Shown: piece after piece, positions 1 through 7,068 of the stretch | Position numbering within the stretch: the stretch's first letter is position 1 | Layout: every line of letters starts with the position of its first letter | Assembly (NCBI RefSeq): GCF_010667655.1 | Contig: NZ_WHZU01000006.1 | Location: forward strand, 1-64,000 | From: Bifidobacterium saimiriisciurei | GTDB taxonomy: Bacteria; Actinomycetota; Actinomycetes; Actinomycetales; Bifidobacteriaceae | Direction of reading: 5' to 3' | DNA length: 64,000 nucleotides | Made by a program: the position numbers and the translations under genes | The notes under the pieces: generated by a model | What the model was told of the DNA's origin: nothing | The model's database searches: none | Seen by the model: only the letters and a program-made list of their open reading frames with translations

Positions 1-1
1 C

Positions 2-157
2 ATCGCGCATCGCCTCTCGACCATCAAGAACGCCGACATGATTCTCGTGATGAAGGACGGCGACATCATCGAACGCGGCACCCACGACGAACTGCTCGCC
101 GACGGCGGATTCTACGCCGACCTGTACAACAGCCAGTTCGCCACCCTCGTCGCGTAG
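2..157 (+). CDS. ABC transporter ATP-binding protein, C-terminal end (partial)
   Basis: Only the last 51 codons lie in the window; the 5' part is cut by the window edge. The reading begins [12 protein letters not shown], the H-loop (switch histidine) region of an ABC ATPase, followed by [19 protein letters not shown], the usual end of an exporter-type nucleotide-binding domain (MsbA/LmrA-like fused exporters end this way). It stops at a TAG. The family-level call is secure; substrate and whether a membrane domain is fused upstream cannot be seen. Confidence 0.85.
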   Translation: MAHRLSTIKNADMILVMKDGDIIERGTHDELLADGGFYADLYNSQFATLVA

Positions 158-187
158 GATGGTGGGAGCGATACGACGAAAGGGGCC

Positions 188-1228
188 ATGATGGCACAGC
201 TGGCAGGATACGAGACGCCGAGGCTCGGCATGGGAACGATGGCGCTCGCCATCGAAGGCCGACCGGCCGACCGCAACGTCGCCATCGACACGATCCACGC
301 CGCGCTCGACGCCGGCGTGCGCTACCTCGACACCGCATGGTCGTATTATCTGCCCAGCAAGCCCGGCACCGGCGAATCCGAGGATCTCGGCTACGGTGAG
401 AAGCTCGTATATGACGCGCTCGCCACATGGGACGGCCCGAAGGACGACGTGCTCGTCGCCACCAAAACCGGCTGGCTGCGCACCCTCAGCGTTTCTTCTT
501 CTTGGCTCCCCCTCTCAGGGGGAGCTGTCGAGCATAGCGAGACTGAGGGGGTTCCCGCCACCTCCGAGGCCGATTCCACAGCTCAGCCCAAATCCGCCAT
601 CGCCGACCAGACCGGCGCCGTCTCCGGCAACAACTTCGGCGAATACGGCTGGCAGACCGATGCCCGTCCCGAGACCATCATCCGTCAGGCCAAGGAATCG
701 GCCCGCCGTCTGCACGTCGACTCGCTGAGCCTGCTGTACTCGCATTGCAATGACCCACAGCTGCCCTACGAGGACCAGATGGGAGCATTCAGGCGGCTCG
801 TCGATGAGGGCGTCGTCCGTCACGTCGGCATCTCGCGCGTCGACGCCCGCGACATCGACATCGCCCGCGGCATCCTCGGCGACAGTCTCGTCGCGGTGCA
901 GAACCAGTTCTCGCCGTCGTACCCCGACCCCGACCACACGCTGGAATACTGCGCGGAACTCGGACTCGCGTTCGTCTGCTGGTCGCCGCTCGGCGGATTC
1001 CTCGACGCCGTCGACCAGCACAAGTACGACCCGTTCCGCGAAGTGGCCGCCGCGCGCGGATGCTCATACCAGCGCGTCACGCTCGCGTGGGAACTCGCGC
1101 AGTACGACCGTCTGTTCACGATTCCCAGCGCCCGCAACCCGCATGAAATCCAGGATTCGTTCGCTGCGACCACGCTGTCGCTGACCGCCTCCGAGCTCGA
1201 CTATCTCAACGCGGCGGTCGCCCGGTAA
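188..1228 (+). CDS. Aldo/keto reductase with an in-frame repeat-derived insertion
   Basis: A 346-residue NAD(P)H-dependent oxidoreductase of the aldo/keto reductase family; its substrate is unknown. The start of the barrel (TPRLGMGTMAL) and the catalytic tetrad are visible: Asp in YLDTAWSYY near residue 48, Tyr near 53, Lys in ATKTG near 93 and His in LLYSHCND. The C-terminal cofactor region IPSARNPHEIQDSF is also present. Between the catalytic Lys strand and the next helix there are about 45 extra residues (about 101-147), rich in Ser, Gly and Ala. The DNA for the first part of this insert is a palindromic repeat also found in intergenic DNA at 9564-9681 and 37227-37282. A GAAAGGGG Shine-Dalgarno is only 2 nt from the ATG at 188 but 5 nt from the next in-frame ATG at 191, so 191 may be the true start. 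Confidence 0.9.
   Translation: MMAQLAGYETPRLGMGTMALAIEGRPADRNVAIDTIHAALDAGVRYLDTAWSYYLPSKPGTGESEDLGYGEKLVYDALATWDGPKDDVLVATKTGWLRTLSVSSSWLPLSGGAVEHSETEGVPATSEADSTAQPKSAIADQTGAVSGNNFGEYGWQTDARPETIIRQAKESARRLHVDSLSLLYSHCNDPQLPYEDQMGAFRRLVDEGVVRHVGISRVDARDIDIARGILGDSLVAVQNQFSPSYPDPDHTLEYCAELGLAFVCWSPLGGFLDAVDQHKYDPFREVAAARGCSYQRVTLAWELAQYDRLFTIPSARNPHEIQDSFAATTLSLTASELDYLNAAVAR
504..556 (+). repeat. REP-like palindromic element inside the aldo/keto reductase gene
   Basis: The segment reads as a GC-rich hairpin (GCTCCCCCTCTCAGGGGGAG) followed by a second small hairpin (GTCGAG..CGAGAC) and a closing TGAGGGGG. The same layout, with different inner hairpin sequence, recurs in non-coding DNA at 9564-9610, 9631-9681 (reverse orientation) and 37227-37282. 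Here it is read through in frame and adds residues to the enzyme without a stop codon. Confidence 0.8.
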
Positions 1229-1255
1229 AAAACGTTGCCGCAACGTTGCCGCTAT

Positions 1256-1512
1256 GCAACGGAGGGGAACCGCAACACTGTTTCGGTTCCCCTCCGTCGT
1301 ATGTGTGGCAACCAATGGGAACGGAGGCGCTTTTCCGGCGCCCATACGTTGCGTGTGCGATAACCAACGGGAACCGAAACGTCCCTTCGGTTCCCGTCCG
1401 TTGCGCGGGTAACAACAAACAGGAACCGTACCGCCCTCCCGGTTCCTTTCCGTTGCATAACAAACAACCGGCAGGACCTCATGATGTTTTCGGTTCCTGC
1501 CGGTTGTTGCGG
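1256..1512. repeat. Tandem hairpin array 1 (five palindromic units)
   Basis: Five consecutive inverted repeats start near 1256, 1308, 1361, 1412 and 1463, a period of about 51-52 bp. Each has a left arm of the form CAACnnnnnGGAACCG, a variable loop and a right arm CGGTTCCnnnnnGTTG. Stem sequences differ between units but largely keep pairing: unit 1 pairs ACGGAGGGGAACCG with its exact complement, unit 3 pairs ACGGGAACCGAA, and unit 5 pairs CAACCGGCAGGA. The array fills the space between the convergent aldo/keto reductase and pectinesterase genes. Arrays 2 (4444-4697) and 3 (62639-62820) belong to the same family. Long open frames through it are low-quality and appear on both strands, so I treat it as non-coding. 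Confidence 0.85.
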
Positions 1513-1543
1513 GTGGCTTTATGCCGTTCCTATTTCGGCTGAT

Positions 1544-4177
1544 TCAGCGCTTGAGCATGCGTCGATACGTCATAACGGCACCTGCCGCGGCGATCATCAG
1601 CATCGTTCCAGCGATGGCGATGACGTCGACGCCGGTCTTGGACAGCGAGTCGCCGTGGCCGTCATCGGCGCCTGCCGCGCCCGTCGAGACGTTCGTTCCG
1701 GCGCTACCGCCGTTGCCCGGCGTCGAAGGCGTCGTCGTCGGCGTGACCGCCATGCCTTCACCCACGTACGAGAACGACGGATTCCAATCGCCAAGGCCGC
1801 CGCCGATATGCATCGCCGCAAGCAGTTCCGCGCGCTTGGCGGTCAGCTGCTCGGCGCTCAGCGTCGCACCGCGGCCGACGAGGAAGTCGGTGCGCTTGGT
1901 ATTGTCGCCGCCGAGCTTGGAATCATAGTCATAGGCGGCTGCGGCGGTGCCGTTCTCGTCCGTCGAATTGTATTCCACGAAACGAACAGCCGGATGATAC
2001 GTCACATCCAGGTTCTTGCCGTCGAGCTTGCGTCCCCAGGTGCTCCAGCGCGTGACGGTCTTCGTGCCCGAGACCTTCGCGCCGACGTTCGAAGCCACCG
2101 TGGATTCCAGCAGCGTCGTGGCCGAGGATGCGCCCTGCGGGTACACGCCCTGACCATCGGCGCCCTCCTGCTTCGAGAAGTCATAGCCGGTGATGACGCC
2201 GGCGGCGTTCTTGACCTGCTTCACCTCGGTCTGCCAGGGGCGGCCGAGCGTGACCTTCGTATTGGCGGCGTCGGCGGTGAACCGGCACTTGTCGAACACC
2301 AGACCGGTGTGTGCCTTGTTCGTGTTCGGTGCGGTGAAGTATCCGTTGTCCTTGCCGGCGAAATGCGCCATATGCAGCTGCGTGTCGTGGATGTAGGCGT
2401 CGGCGGATCCGAACACGAAATCGACCGTTCCCTCGATGTACGAATTCTCCACGTTCACGCGGCCGTTGCCGTTGAACCATACGGTGTCCTGGCGGCCGAT
2501 GAGCCGGCAGTTGACGAGGTTGATGCTGTCGGCGGCCGTGTACAGGGCCACGGCCGGGGTCTGCGACCCGGCCTCGGGGTGCACGGAGATATTGAAATCA
2601 TTGCGGAACGTGATGCCGTACGCCGTGAACCCATCCGCACCCGACTGCACGCTCACCGTTCCCGACGTGTTGGTGCCGGCCGCGCGCGAGGCGTCGTACT
2701 TCGGGTCCGCCTGCGGGGTCACCGTGCCCATCGCCGCGTAGTACGCCTCGTGGATGACGACGGGCTGCGACGCCGTCTTGTCGCCGTTCTCGAACACCAC
2801 GCCCGGCTTGGAGACCGTGACCTTCTCGCGGTAGTCGCCAGGCGCGATCTGCAGCACGAGGCGGTCGGTCAGCGAGGAATCGTTGGCGTCGAGCGCCTTC
2901 TGGATGCTCTGGTAGCGGTACTGGCTGCCGTGGCCGACGGTGACGGTCCGCGTCGCCGTGGCCGGCTCGTTCGAGCCGTAGTCCACGCTGATCGACGTCA
3001 GATAGAGGCTGCCGGGCTGCGCCGGATCGGTGCTGCTGACGGCAAGCGGCACGTAGCGGGTCTCCTTGGCATTCACGACCGCTGCCGAACCCACGGCGAT
3101 GTCGTCGCCGTCGAGCGTGAGCTTCACGCCGTTGGCTCCGCTGGCCTGCACGGTGACCGTCGCGCCCTTGGCGTCGGCGGCGATCGGCAGATACAGCACG
3201 GTGCCGGGATTCACCTGCGTATCGCTTGCACGCAGGAAGAACTTGCCCGAAAGCGCATCGACCTGGATGCCGTCGAAGCTGCCCTTGGCGCCCTGGATCG
3301 CCGGATTGGCGGCGTCGACGGGCTTGCCGGCCGCGTCCTTGAGGAGCGCGACTTTCGATGTGTTGAACGTGTAGGTACGGTCGACGGCCTTCACATCCGG
3401 CGTGCCGTAGCCGCTGTCGGAACCGTAGTCCACGGTCACGGCGGTGGCGTATGCGGCTGCGGTGAAGTTCACGGTCACGTACTTCGGGAAGTCGGTCTGC
3501 TTGCCGTTGATGGCGACCGTCTGGTTGGTCGTGGCGGCCTTGCCGTCCACGGTGATGGCGGCGTCGCCGCCGGCGGTGGCGATCTTCAGCGAGACGCCCT
3601 TGGCGTCATAGGCCACCGGAACATACAGCACCGTGCCGGCGTTGATCTGTACGTCCTTGTTCGCGCCGCGAATGGCGAACTTGCCGGTGGTCGCATCGAT
3701 CTTGAGACCGCCGAACGAGCCCTTGGCGGCCTCAAGCTTGGCGATGCCGGTCGTGGCGTCGGCCTCGATGGGCGCGCCATTGGCGTCCTTCAGGCCGTTC
3801 GTGGTGTCGAACGTCGTCGTGACGTCCTTCGGCTCCACGGTTCCCGGCGTTCCGGGGAAGTCCGCAGTGTCGTCGGTGTCGGTGCCGTTGGTGCCGTTGG
3901 TGCCGTTGTTGCCGTTCGCGCTGCCGCCGTTATTCGTGGTGTCGGCATCCTGCTTGCTCGCGGCGGAGCCGTTGGCGTCGGTCGTCTTGCCGTTGTCGGC
4001 GCTGCCGTCATCGGTGGCATTGTCTGCCGCGGCGTTCTGCGTTGCGGCGCTGCTGGACGGCGTAGGCGTGGCGTCCGATGCTGCCGTCGTCGCCGCGCTG
4101 GCGGGCATGGCGAAGGTCGCCGTCATGATGGCGGCCACGCATGCGCCCATGAATATGGTCAATGAATTTCTTCTCAT
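1544..4177 (-). CDS. Cell-wall-anchored pectinesterase (CE8)
   Basis: A secreted pectin methylesterase predicted to remove methyl esters from homogalacturonan at the cell surface. From the N-terminus it has a signal peptide ending ATFAMPASA, an Asn/Asp/Gly/Thr-rich linker to about residue 115, two related beta-rich modules of about 130 residues (each with a KGSFxGxxxDAxxGKF motif and a GTVLYxPxAxDAKG motif), then the pectinesterase beta-helix from about 410. Catalytic signatures are present: the Gln of QTPAVALY, GRQDTVW, GTVDFVFG and LGRPW. The C-terminus has a sortase-like LSKTG, a hydrophobic helix and RRMLKR. The frame opens at a TTG at 4189, but the ATG at 4177 gives a cleaner signal peptide. 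The gene is isolated and lies between hairpin arrays 1 and 2. Confidence 0.9.
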   Translation of the reverse strand: MRRNSLTIFMGACVAAIMTATFAMPASAATTAASDATPTPSSSAATQNAAADNATDDGSADNGKTTDANGSAASKQDADTTNNGGSANGNNGTNGTNGTDTDDTADFPGTPGTVEPKDVTTTFDTTNGLKDANGAPIEADATTGIAKLEAAKGSFGGLKIDATTGKFAIRGANKDVQINAGTVLYVPVAYDAKGVSLKIATAGGDAAITVDGKAATTNQTVAINGKQTDFPKYVTVNFTAAAYATAVTVDYGSDSGYGTPDVKAVDRTYTFNTSKVALLKDAAGKPVDAANPAIQGAKGSFDGIQVDALSGKFFLRASDTQVNPGTVLYLPIAADAKGATVTVQASGANGVKLTLDGDDIAVGSAAVVNAKETRYVPLAVSSTDPAQPGSLYLTSISVDYGSNEPATATRTVTVGHGSQYRYQSIQKALDANDSSLTDRLVLQIAPGDYREKVTVSKPGVVFENGDKTASQPVVIHEAYYAAMGTVTPQADPKYDASRAAGTNTSGTVSVQSGADGFTAYGITFRNDFNISVHPEAGSQTPAVALYTAADSINLVNCRLIGRQDTVWFNGNGRVNVENSYIEGTVDFVFGSADAYIHDTQLHMAHFAGKDNGYFTAPNTNKAHTGLVFDKCRFTADAANTKVTLGRPWQTEVKQVKNAAGVITGYDFSKQEGADGQGVYPQGASSATTLLESTVASNVGAKVSGTKTVTRWSTWGRKLDGKNLDVTYHPAVRFVEYNSTDENGTAAAAYDYDSKLGGDNTKRTDFLVGRGATLSAEQLTAKRAELLAAMHIGGGLGDWNPSFSYVGEGMAVTPTTTPSTPGNGGSAGTNVSTGAAGADDGHGDSLSKTGVDVIAIAGTMLMIAAAGAVMTYRRMLKR

Positions 4178-4261
4178 TATGCTTCGCAATCGTTGGTGGG
4201 AATCGTTGTCCGATTGGAGAGATGGTGTGGCTGTCCTAACCCCAAAACAAGCCCAACCACC

Positions 4262-4287
4262 GCATCAAACCGTAGAACGTTTGATGC
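4262..4287. promoter_or_regulatory. Inverted repeat upstream of pectinesterase, possible operator
   Basis: A perfect 9-bp inverted repeat, GCATCAAAC and GTTTGATGC, with an 8-nt spacer lies about 85 bp upstream of the pectinesterase start. The half-site resembles LacI-family operator halves, and many bifidobacterial glycan genes are controlled by LacI-type repressors. No LacI gene is present in the window, so the regulator is inference. Confidence 0.4.
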
Positions 4288-4443
4288 GCCGATATCGGCG
4301 AGCGATTGCGTAGGGGGTTTTATGGGGTTATGCGAAGGGGTATATATGCATGAAATTGATGTTCGTTTCACTGAAACCGCAGTCGTTCGCCTGACGCAAA
4401 AACGTCTCTTGCTTCCAATGGCCCTCGTGCAATGTGTGTCTTT

Positions 4444-4697
4444 GCAACAAAAAGGAACCGTGGCGCTGCTGTAGTTCCTGTCTGTTGTGCATGCAGCAAC
4501 CAACAGGAACCATGGTGCCTTTTCGGTTCCCATGCGTTGGATGTGTGATGACGAGTGGGAATCGTGGCGCTGCTGCGGTTCCCATCCGTCGTATATGCCG
4601 CAACCGACAGGAACCGCACGGTGTTTTCGGTTCCGATTGGTTGTGTGTGGAGCAACGGATGGGAATCTTACGGTGTTTTCGGTTCCTGTCGGTTCGA
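4444..4697. repeat. Tandem hairpin array 2 (five palindromic units)
   Basis: Five units of the same family as array 1 begin near 4444, 4495, 4550, 4598 and 4652. Arms follow CAACnnnnnGGAACC and GGTTCCnnnnnGTTG. Loops recur between units: two contain GGTGTTTT and two contain TGGCGCTGCTG. The array sits in the divergent spacer between the pectinesterase and the Asp/Asn-rich lipoprotein, so with array 1 it brackets the pectinesterase gene. Confidence 0.85.
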
Positions 4698-4724
4698 TAA
4701 ACAATTCGTGGAGATTCTGCACCG

Positions 4725-4736
4725 TCAAACGTTTGA
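4725..4736. promoter_or_regulatory. Perfect palindrome TCAAACGTTTGA
   Basis: A 12-bp perfect palindrome directly after hairpin array 2 and about 190 bp upstream of the lipoprotein start. It shares the CAAAC/GTTTG core with the inverted repeat at 4262-4287. This is compatible with binding sites for one LacI-type regulator, but that is inference. Confidence 0.35.
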
Positions 4737-4925
4737 GGGACGTTCGCCGGAGAATTCCCCTCCACGGTTCTGTACCCTGAAAGAGGGCTGAACGTTTGCT
4801 GAAGCCCGAGGCGATGTCGCGTTCGCGAAGACATGATGTATTGGGGTTGTATGCGACCGGCGTCGTCGGGAATGAACAATCGTTCGCAGCATTGAGGATG
4901 CGAACGACCAATGAAGGGAACCATC

Positions 4926-5276
4926 ATGCGTATGCAAATCGCATCCAACCGTCGAATCATGTCGCTGCTCGCCGCTCTTGCGGCGGTGCTGATGCTGCTC
5001 GGCCTGTCCGCCTGCGGCATCGGCGGCAGCGGGGGAGGAGGCGGCGCGCCCGCGAACTCGCCAAGTCAGTCCAATAACACCGGCACGTCCGACACCGGCA
5101 ATTCGTCCGACGACGATGACGCCGACGACCGGAACGATGACGATCAGAACGACGACGCGGACGATCGTGATGATGATGCGGATGACCGTAACGATGACAA
5201 CGATGATGCCGACGACGATAACGACAACGATGATAACGACGATAACGACGACAACGATGACCGGGACGACGACTGA
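4926..5276 (+). CDS. Small lipoprotein with an Asp/Asn-rich tail
   Basis: A 116-residue predicted lipoprotein of unknown function. The N-terminus is positively charged, followed by a hydrophobic segment and a lipobox LSAC with the lipidated Cys at about residue 30. A Gly/Ser/Asn linker follows. The last 60 residues or so consist almost only of Asp, Asn and some Arg in repeats such as DDADDRNDD. Such a strongly acidic tail could bind divalent cations, but no family was recognised. I chose the ATG at 4926 because GAAGGGA lies about 7 nt upstream; an in-frame ATG at 4911 would place that site inside the gene. It is a single gene, convergent with apbE. Confidence 0.7.
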   Translation: MRMQIASNRRIMSLLAALAAVLMLLGLSACGIGGSGGGGGAPANSPSQSNNTGTSDTGNSSDDDDADDRNDDDQNDDADDRDDDADDRNDDNDDADDDNDNDDNDDNDDNDDRDDD

Positions 5277-5429
5277 TCGATCATAATCGATTGAGCAGTG
5301 ACCGGACATGATTGGAGAAGTCGGGGAATGAGCCGCACTCCGATTGCCGGGCTGAAGTGATTCAGATTCGATGATCGGAGGTGTGGTCTCTCCTGCCAGA
5401 GGATTGCGGACGGCGTTGCGACGATGATG

Positions 5430-6740
5430 TCATGCCGTAAAGAACCGTCCTGGAAATGACGGTGAGGCGGCGGCGTTGCGGTTGATGTCGATGAGCGCGC
5501 ATTGGAAAAGCGGCGTCTCGTCCGGTGCGGCGAACGCCGCCGCCAATGCGCCGGCGTCGGAGACGAACAACGCCGTCGCCAGGCCGTCGGCCAACGCTGT
5601 GGGGTAGAGGCGGGCGATATCCGTTGCCGTCCATTCATGCGTTTGCGTTGAGGCGCTGTCATTCATGCCGGCATCATTGTCGGATGCTTCGGATGCGGGA
5701 GGCTGCACGGAACCGAATCGTGACTCCGGCGCCGTTGCGGCGGCCGTCGGCACCGGTACGAAGACCCACGTCGCCTTGACGTCGTCGGCCGGCTGCCCGT
5801 CAAGGGCGTTCAGCAAATGGTGGACCTCGCGCAGGGCGTCACCCGAACGAACCTGCCAATGGCGGCGGCTGGGCGCCGAGGCGCAGAGGGAGCCGTCCGT
5901 GATGGCGATGGTCCCGATGGCCTGGGCGGTGTCGTCCGGGTCCTCCATGGCGATGGTCAGCGGCTCGGTTGCGGAAGAGGCCGCGGAGGGCTTTAGGGTT
6001 TGCGCCAATCCGTGAATACGCAGGTCGCCGCCGGCGTCGATGACGTAAGCGGCGCCGGGCAGCTCCCTGTCGAGGATATTCGCCAGCAGATCCACCATCA
6101 TGCCCTTGCCGGCCGCGCCGAAATCCAGTTGGACCACCTGCGTGGTGATGATGACATTGCCGGAATGCGAGACCGCATCGCCCCACGTCGGTCGCTTCCG
6201 CAAATCGTTTACGGAAGCGACGCCGCAAACGCCGGCTTCGGCAGGTCGCTTGCCGAAGTCAGAGTCGACCATGTCCGTACCTTCTGTGCCCTTACCCATC
6301 GGATTCGCAGGGGCCGTCGCCGCCTCCATGTCGGGACTGGAAGCTCCGACCGTCTCGGGCGATTCCGTGCCGACGCGCATCCGATACGCCATGTCGGCGC
6401 CATAGCCGAGTTTCGTCAGTTCCTCGCCGACCAGCGGGTCCACCGCGCCGCAAGAAGCCGCGAACAACCGGTCGTAGAGCGCGAACAGCGCCTCCGCGCC
6501 GAGGCCGTCGGGGAACGCGAACGTGCCGCCATGCTCCGCCGTGGCGATGCGGCCGACCGATGAATCCGCGCGAAAGCGCGAGAACGCATCCTCGAAATCC
6601 TCGATGAGTCCCGCCATACGCTGCCGCAGCCCTGCGGGAATACGCTTCGAGCAGGTGATGATGATGCCCGTGCCCAGCGCCTGCGGAAACGCGGCGATGT
6701 GGGGGAGCCGGTGCGAGGGGGAGATGTCCATACCTGACAT
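5430..6740 (-). CDS. apbE: FAD:protein FMN transferase (ApbE family)
   Basis: Predicted to transfer FMN from FAD onto a Thr/Ser of an FMN-binding domain protein. ApbE signatures in order: ALGTGIII at the start of the domain, FEDAFSRFRADSSVGRI, VDPLVGEELTKLGYG, DFGAAGKGMMVD, YVIDAGGDLRI and, near the end, ATDIARLYPTALADGLATALF. Two low-complexity insertions, before the DFGAAGKG motif and before the C-terminal motif, make it longer than typical members. No signal peptide or lipobox is seen with any start, although many ApbE proteins are exported. The start is uncertain: in-frame candidates are a TTG at 6836 and ATGs at 6821, 6740 and 6731. It is divergent to the iron operon, whose last gene (14600) encodes the likely substrate. 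Confidence 0.85.
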   Translation of the reverse strand: MSGMDISPSHRLPHIAAFPQALGTGIIITCSKRIPAGLRQRMAGLIEDFEDAFSRFRADSSVGRIATAEHGGTFAFPDGLGAEALFALYDRLFAASCGAVDPLVGEELTKLGYGADMAYRMRVGTESPETVGASSPDMEAATAPANPMGKGTEGTDMVDSDFGKRPAEAGVCGVASVNDLRKRPTWGDAVSHSGNVIITTQVVQLDFGAAGKGMMVDLLANILDRELPGAAYVIDAGGDLRIHGLAQTLKPSAASSATEPLTIAMEDPDDTAQAIGTIAITDGSLCASAPSRRHWQVRSGDALREVHHLLNALDGQPADDVKATWVFVPVPTAAATAPESRFGSVQPPASEASDNDAGMNDSASTQTHEWTATDIARLYPTALADGLATALFVSDAGALAAAFAAPDETPLFQCALIDINRNAAASPSFPGRFFTA

Positions 6741-7068
6741 GGTAGTGTCGCCATCCGGATTCCACATAGTGGTTGGTGCGCGGAACGAGTTCGCGGGTGG
6801 CGCGGGGTGGTGTGGTTGCATGGTTTGAAGGTGCAAAGACCAGACATACTATCATGCATCATCAAAAAAATCAAGACTTTATTTTTTGCAAAAACACTCA
6901 TACGTTGGTCCTGTGATTCGAGGGATTGCCGAGAACCGCAAGAATTTAAAGGGTTTTCCCGCTTCGGAAGTGCGCCTTCCGAAACAGAAAAATTCTTTGG
7001 ATTTCATGCGCGACACGCCTTGACATGTTCTCGAACCACGAAAAACCAAGGTTTTTTGAGAGGAAATC
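6741..7068. promoter_or_regulatory. Divergent promoter region between apbE and the FTR1 operon
   Basis: About 330 bp, A/T-rich in the middle (6860-6900). It contains two inverted repeats: TTCGGAAG with CTTCCGAA at 6963-6983, and AAAAACC with GGTTTTT at 7041-7056. The second ends just before the GAGAGGA ribosome-binding site of the FTR1 gene, so it could mask it or serve as an operator. No clear DtxR/IdeR-type box was found by eye, but iron control of this spacer is expected from the genes it separates. Confidence 0.45.

Noticed and set aside
1256..1512. CRISPR array
   Set aside because: Units are palindromic and variable with no constant repeat and spacer, and no cas genes are present.
1246..1542. 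98-codon plus-strand frame through hairpin array 1
   Set aside because: It reads through five hairpin repeats with repeating GNR/VPV-like peptides; similar frames exist on both strands and in arrays 2 and 3, so the openness comes from the repeats.
1481..4165. 894-codon plus-strand frame opposite the pectinesterase
   Set aside because: Arg/Gly/Val-rich shadow of the minus-strand gene, which has a signal peptide and all pectinesterase motifs.
4177..4911. 244-codon minus-strand frame through hairpin array 2
   Set aside because: Same repeat-derived peptides, no ribosome-binding site, and it overlaps the pectinesterase promoter region.
4725..5309. Minus-strand frame with long Val/Ile runs that looks like membrane helices
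   Set aside because: It is the complement of the Asp/Asn codon repeats of the lipoprotein; GTC and ATC codons produce false hydrophobic stretches.
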